Position numbers and translations under genes: made by a program
Notes under the pieces: generated by a model
Told to the model about the DNA's origin: nothing
Database searches by the model: none
Seen by the model: the letters and a program-made list of their open reading frames with translations, nothing else
Assembly (NCBI GenBank): GCA_034433795.1
Contig: DAOUAE010000024.1
Span: 1 to 6,298, forward strand
DNA length: 6,298 nt
Source of the DNA: DAOUAE01 sp034433795
Lineage (GTDB): Bacteria > Chloroflexota > UBA6077 > FW602-bin22 > DAOUAE01
Reading direction: 5' to 3'
Shown: in pieces, positions 4,877 through 6,298 of the stretch
Layout of the letters: the number at the start of each line of letters is the position of its first letter
Numbering within the stretch: position 1 is the stretch's first letter

Positions 4877-6298
4877 CAGTGACCTGGCTGACGCGGAGAG
4901 GGCTCGGCTCGTCGGCGTGGGCCGTGACGACGATAACACGGAGGGCGCGCCACTCTGGACGGTGGCGGATGGTGCGGAGAAGGGTGTAGCCGTCGACCTC
5001 CGGCATCACCAGGTCGAGCAGGACAACGTCAACGGCCTCGTTCTCCAGTCGCCAGAGGGCCTCCGCGGCGCTGTGGGCGGTGAGCACCCGGTAGGACCCC
5101 AGCGTGTCGACCATCGCCACCAGGAGCCGCGCCATCTCCGGCTCGTCGTCGACGATGAGGATGGTCCGTCGGCCACGAGCGACGCGCCGGAGGGCGGCCG
5201 CCAGCTGTTCCCGCGTCACCGGCTTGGTCAGCAGCGCGCTGACCGAAAACTCCTCCGCCCGGTGCCGGTGGCCGGTCTGAAGGGTGAGACCGATGATCGG
5301 GACCGTCGGAAAGAGGCTGGTCAGATCGGCCGCCCGCCTGGCGAGGCGGCGGGCGCCCCCGATGACGACGATCCCGGCGAGGGGAGACGGATCGGGGGTT
5401 GTGAGCAGGGGGCTGGGGGTCTCGGCTCGGACGATCTGATACCCAGGCAGATGGCGCTGGAGGAGATGGGTGCCCTGGCCCTCGGGGTCGATGACGGCCA
5501 GGACGCGGCCAGCGTCGGTCCCCTCGCCGAGGAGCCGCCGCCAGTCGCGCGGCGGTAGGAGAGCGGCCACATTGCGACAGCAGGGCAGGGTAAAGGTAAA
5601 CGTCGTCCCCGCTCCCACCTGGCTCTCAACCCAGATGCTCCCGCCGTGGAGTTCGACCAGTTGCTTGGTGATGGCCAGTCCCAGGCCGGTCCCATACCCC
5701 GGTCCACAGGGTGAGCCGGGCAGGCGGTAGAACTCCTCGAAGAGACGCGGCAGGGCCTCGGGCGGGATACCCGGGCCGGTGTCGCTGACGGCGATGGCGA
5801 TCTCGCCGGCCTGCTCGCGAGCGCTCACCCGGACGCCGCCCTGGGCTGTCACCCGCGCGGCGTTGGTGATGAGGTTGAGAAGGATCTGGCTGATCCGGGT
5901 GGGATCGGCCCAGACCGGAGGCAGCGAGGCCGGAAGGTCGACCGCCAGTGTCAGTCCCTTGGCCCGAAAGAGGTTGGCGACCGACGCGATCACCTGGTGG
6001 ACCACCCCCGCCACGTCTGTCTCCCGCTTGTTGAGCGCCAGGTGCCCGGTTTCGATCTGAGCCAGGTCGAGGACGTCATCGAGGAGGTGAGAGAGGTGCA
6101 CGGCGTTGCGGTAGATAGTCTCGAGGTCCTCACGGTAGCGCGGGGGGAGAGGCTCACCGTAATAGGTGAGGGGAGCGGTGGCCATCACCTCGCTGAAGCC
6201 GATGATGAGATTGAGCGGCGTTCGCATCTCGTGGCTGAGGATGGCGGCGAAGCGGATCTTCTGCTGGCGGGCCCGCTCGGCCTCTTCCCGGGCGCGCG
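4770..6298 (-). CDS. Hybrid sensor histidine kinase with two C-terminal receiver-type domains (5' end outside window)
   Basis: 508 codons are visible and the frame is open past 6298, so the sensor region is missing. In order: a charged coiled coil (REEAERARQQK), HisKA with the phospho-accepting His in ILSHEMRTPLN (His codon 6231-6233), then HATPase_c with an N box (QILLNLITNAA, about 5860-5890), G1 DTGPG (about 5770-5783) and G2 GTGLGL (about 5676-5693). It should therefore be an active kinase. A first receiver-like domain (about 5175-5510) has no phospho-Asp (IVVIGGARR) but keeps the KP lysine. A second receiver (about 4815-5170) has the acidic pair (VDDEPE), phospho-Asp in LLDLVMPEVDG (5013-5015) and Thr (VVTAH), but Ala/Gly where Lys is expected (VTAAGGLPP). 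No transmembrane segment is visible in this part. The last 35 codons overlap the convergent gene. A likely partner of that gene, not proven. Confidence 0.92.
   Translation of the reverse strand, partial: RAREEAERARQQKIRFAAILSHEMRTPLNLIIGFSEVMATAPLTYYGEPLPPRYREDLETIYRNAVHLSHLLDDVLDLAQIETGHLALNKRETDVAGVVHQVIASVANLFRAKGLTLAVDLPASLPPVWADPTRISQILLNLITNAARVTAQGGVRVSAREQAGEIAIAVSDTGPGIPPEALPRLFEEFYRLPGSPCGPGYGTGLGLAITKQLVELHGGSIWVESQVGAGTTFTFTLPCCRNVAALLPPRDWRRLLGEGTDAGRVLAVIDPEGQGTHLLQRHLPGYQIVRAETPSPLLTTPDPSPLAGIVVIGGARRLARRAADLTSLFPTVPIIGLTLQTGHRHRAEEFSVSALLTKPVTREQLAAALRRVARGRRTILIVDDEPEMARLLVAMVDTLGSYRVLTAHSAAEALWRLENEAVDVVLLDLVMPEVDGYTLLRTIRHRPEWRALRVIVVTAHADEPSPLRVSQVTVTAAGGLPPLRVLRWLQALLTGEENDDRHSARSPG

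Noticed and set aside
4587..5558. Long plus-strand open frame (323 codons) opposite the kinase
   Set aside because: Antisense to conserved receiver domains and low-complexity in translation; it has no Shine-Dalgarno or family resemblance.

Overview
The window looks like chromosomal DNA from a free-living, high-GC bacterium, most likely a Chloroflexota relative (Thermomicrobia/Sphaerobacter-like). Two things suggest this. The solute-binding lipoprotein has a Tat-like signal, a lipobox and a long Pro-Thr-Ala linker, and the two signalling proteins have the His-kinase/receiver style common in that phylum. The assignment rests on protein style only.

Left part (1-3435, all minus strand, read right to left): a carbohydrate ABC uptake operon of the CUT1 type. 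The order is solute-binding lipoprotein (3435 to 1936), MalF-like permease (1883 to 972), MalG-like permease (961 to 83), then the first 20 codons of a Gfo/Idh/MocA-family NAD(P)-dependent oxidoreductase (61 leftward, running off the window). Spacings are short and each gene has its own Shine-Dalgarno. No ATPase gene is visible; CUT1 systems often share an ATPase encoded elsewhere. The binding-protein gene carries one in-frame TAA at codon 164 (2944-2946) with intact, same-frame family sequence on both sides. It is therefore a fresh nonsense allele or a sequence error, not a frameshift.

Middle (3436-3574): a 139-bp divergent intergenic region. It holds a good sigma-70-like promoter toward the transporter, a 7-5-7 inverted repeat in the transporter leader, and three 11-bp direct repeats (core CGGACAG) that end two bases before the start codon of the rightward gene. 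The repeats resemble operator arrays of OmpR/PhoB-type regulators in period and core.

Right part (3575-6298): two signalling genes in convergent orientation. The plus-strand gene (3575-4876) encodes an N-terminal helix-turn-helix, a decayed GHKL ATPase-like middle and a complete C-terminal receiver. The minus-strand gene (4770 to beyond 6298) encodes a hybrid histidine kinase: HisKA, HATPase_c, a receiver-like domain without phospho-Asp, and a second receiver with Asp but without the usual Lys. Their 3' ends overlap by 107 bp on opposite strands.

A plausible but unproven reading is that the kinase and/or the divergent HTH-receiver protein control the sugar transporter through the intergenic repeats. 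The transporter genes are clearly less GC-rich (24/60 and 30/60 in two sampled stretches) than the signalling genes (41/60 and 42/60), so the two halves may have different histories. I see no RNA genes, CRISPR, insertion sequences or rho-independent terminators.
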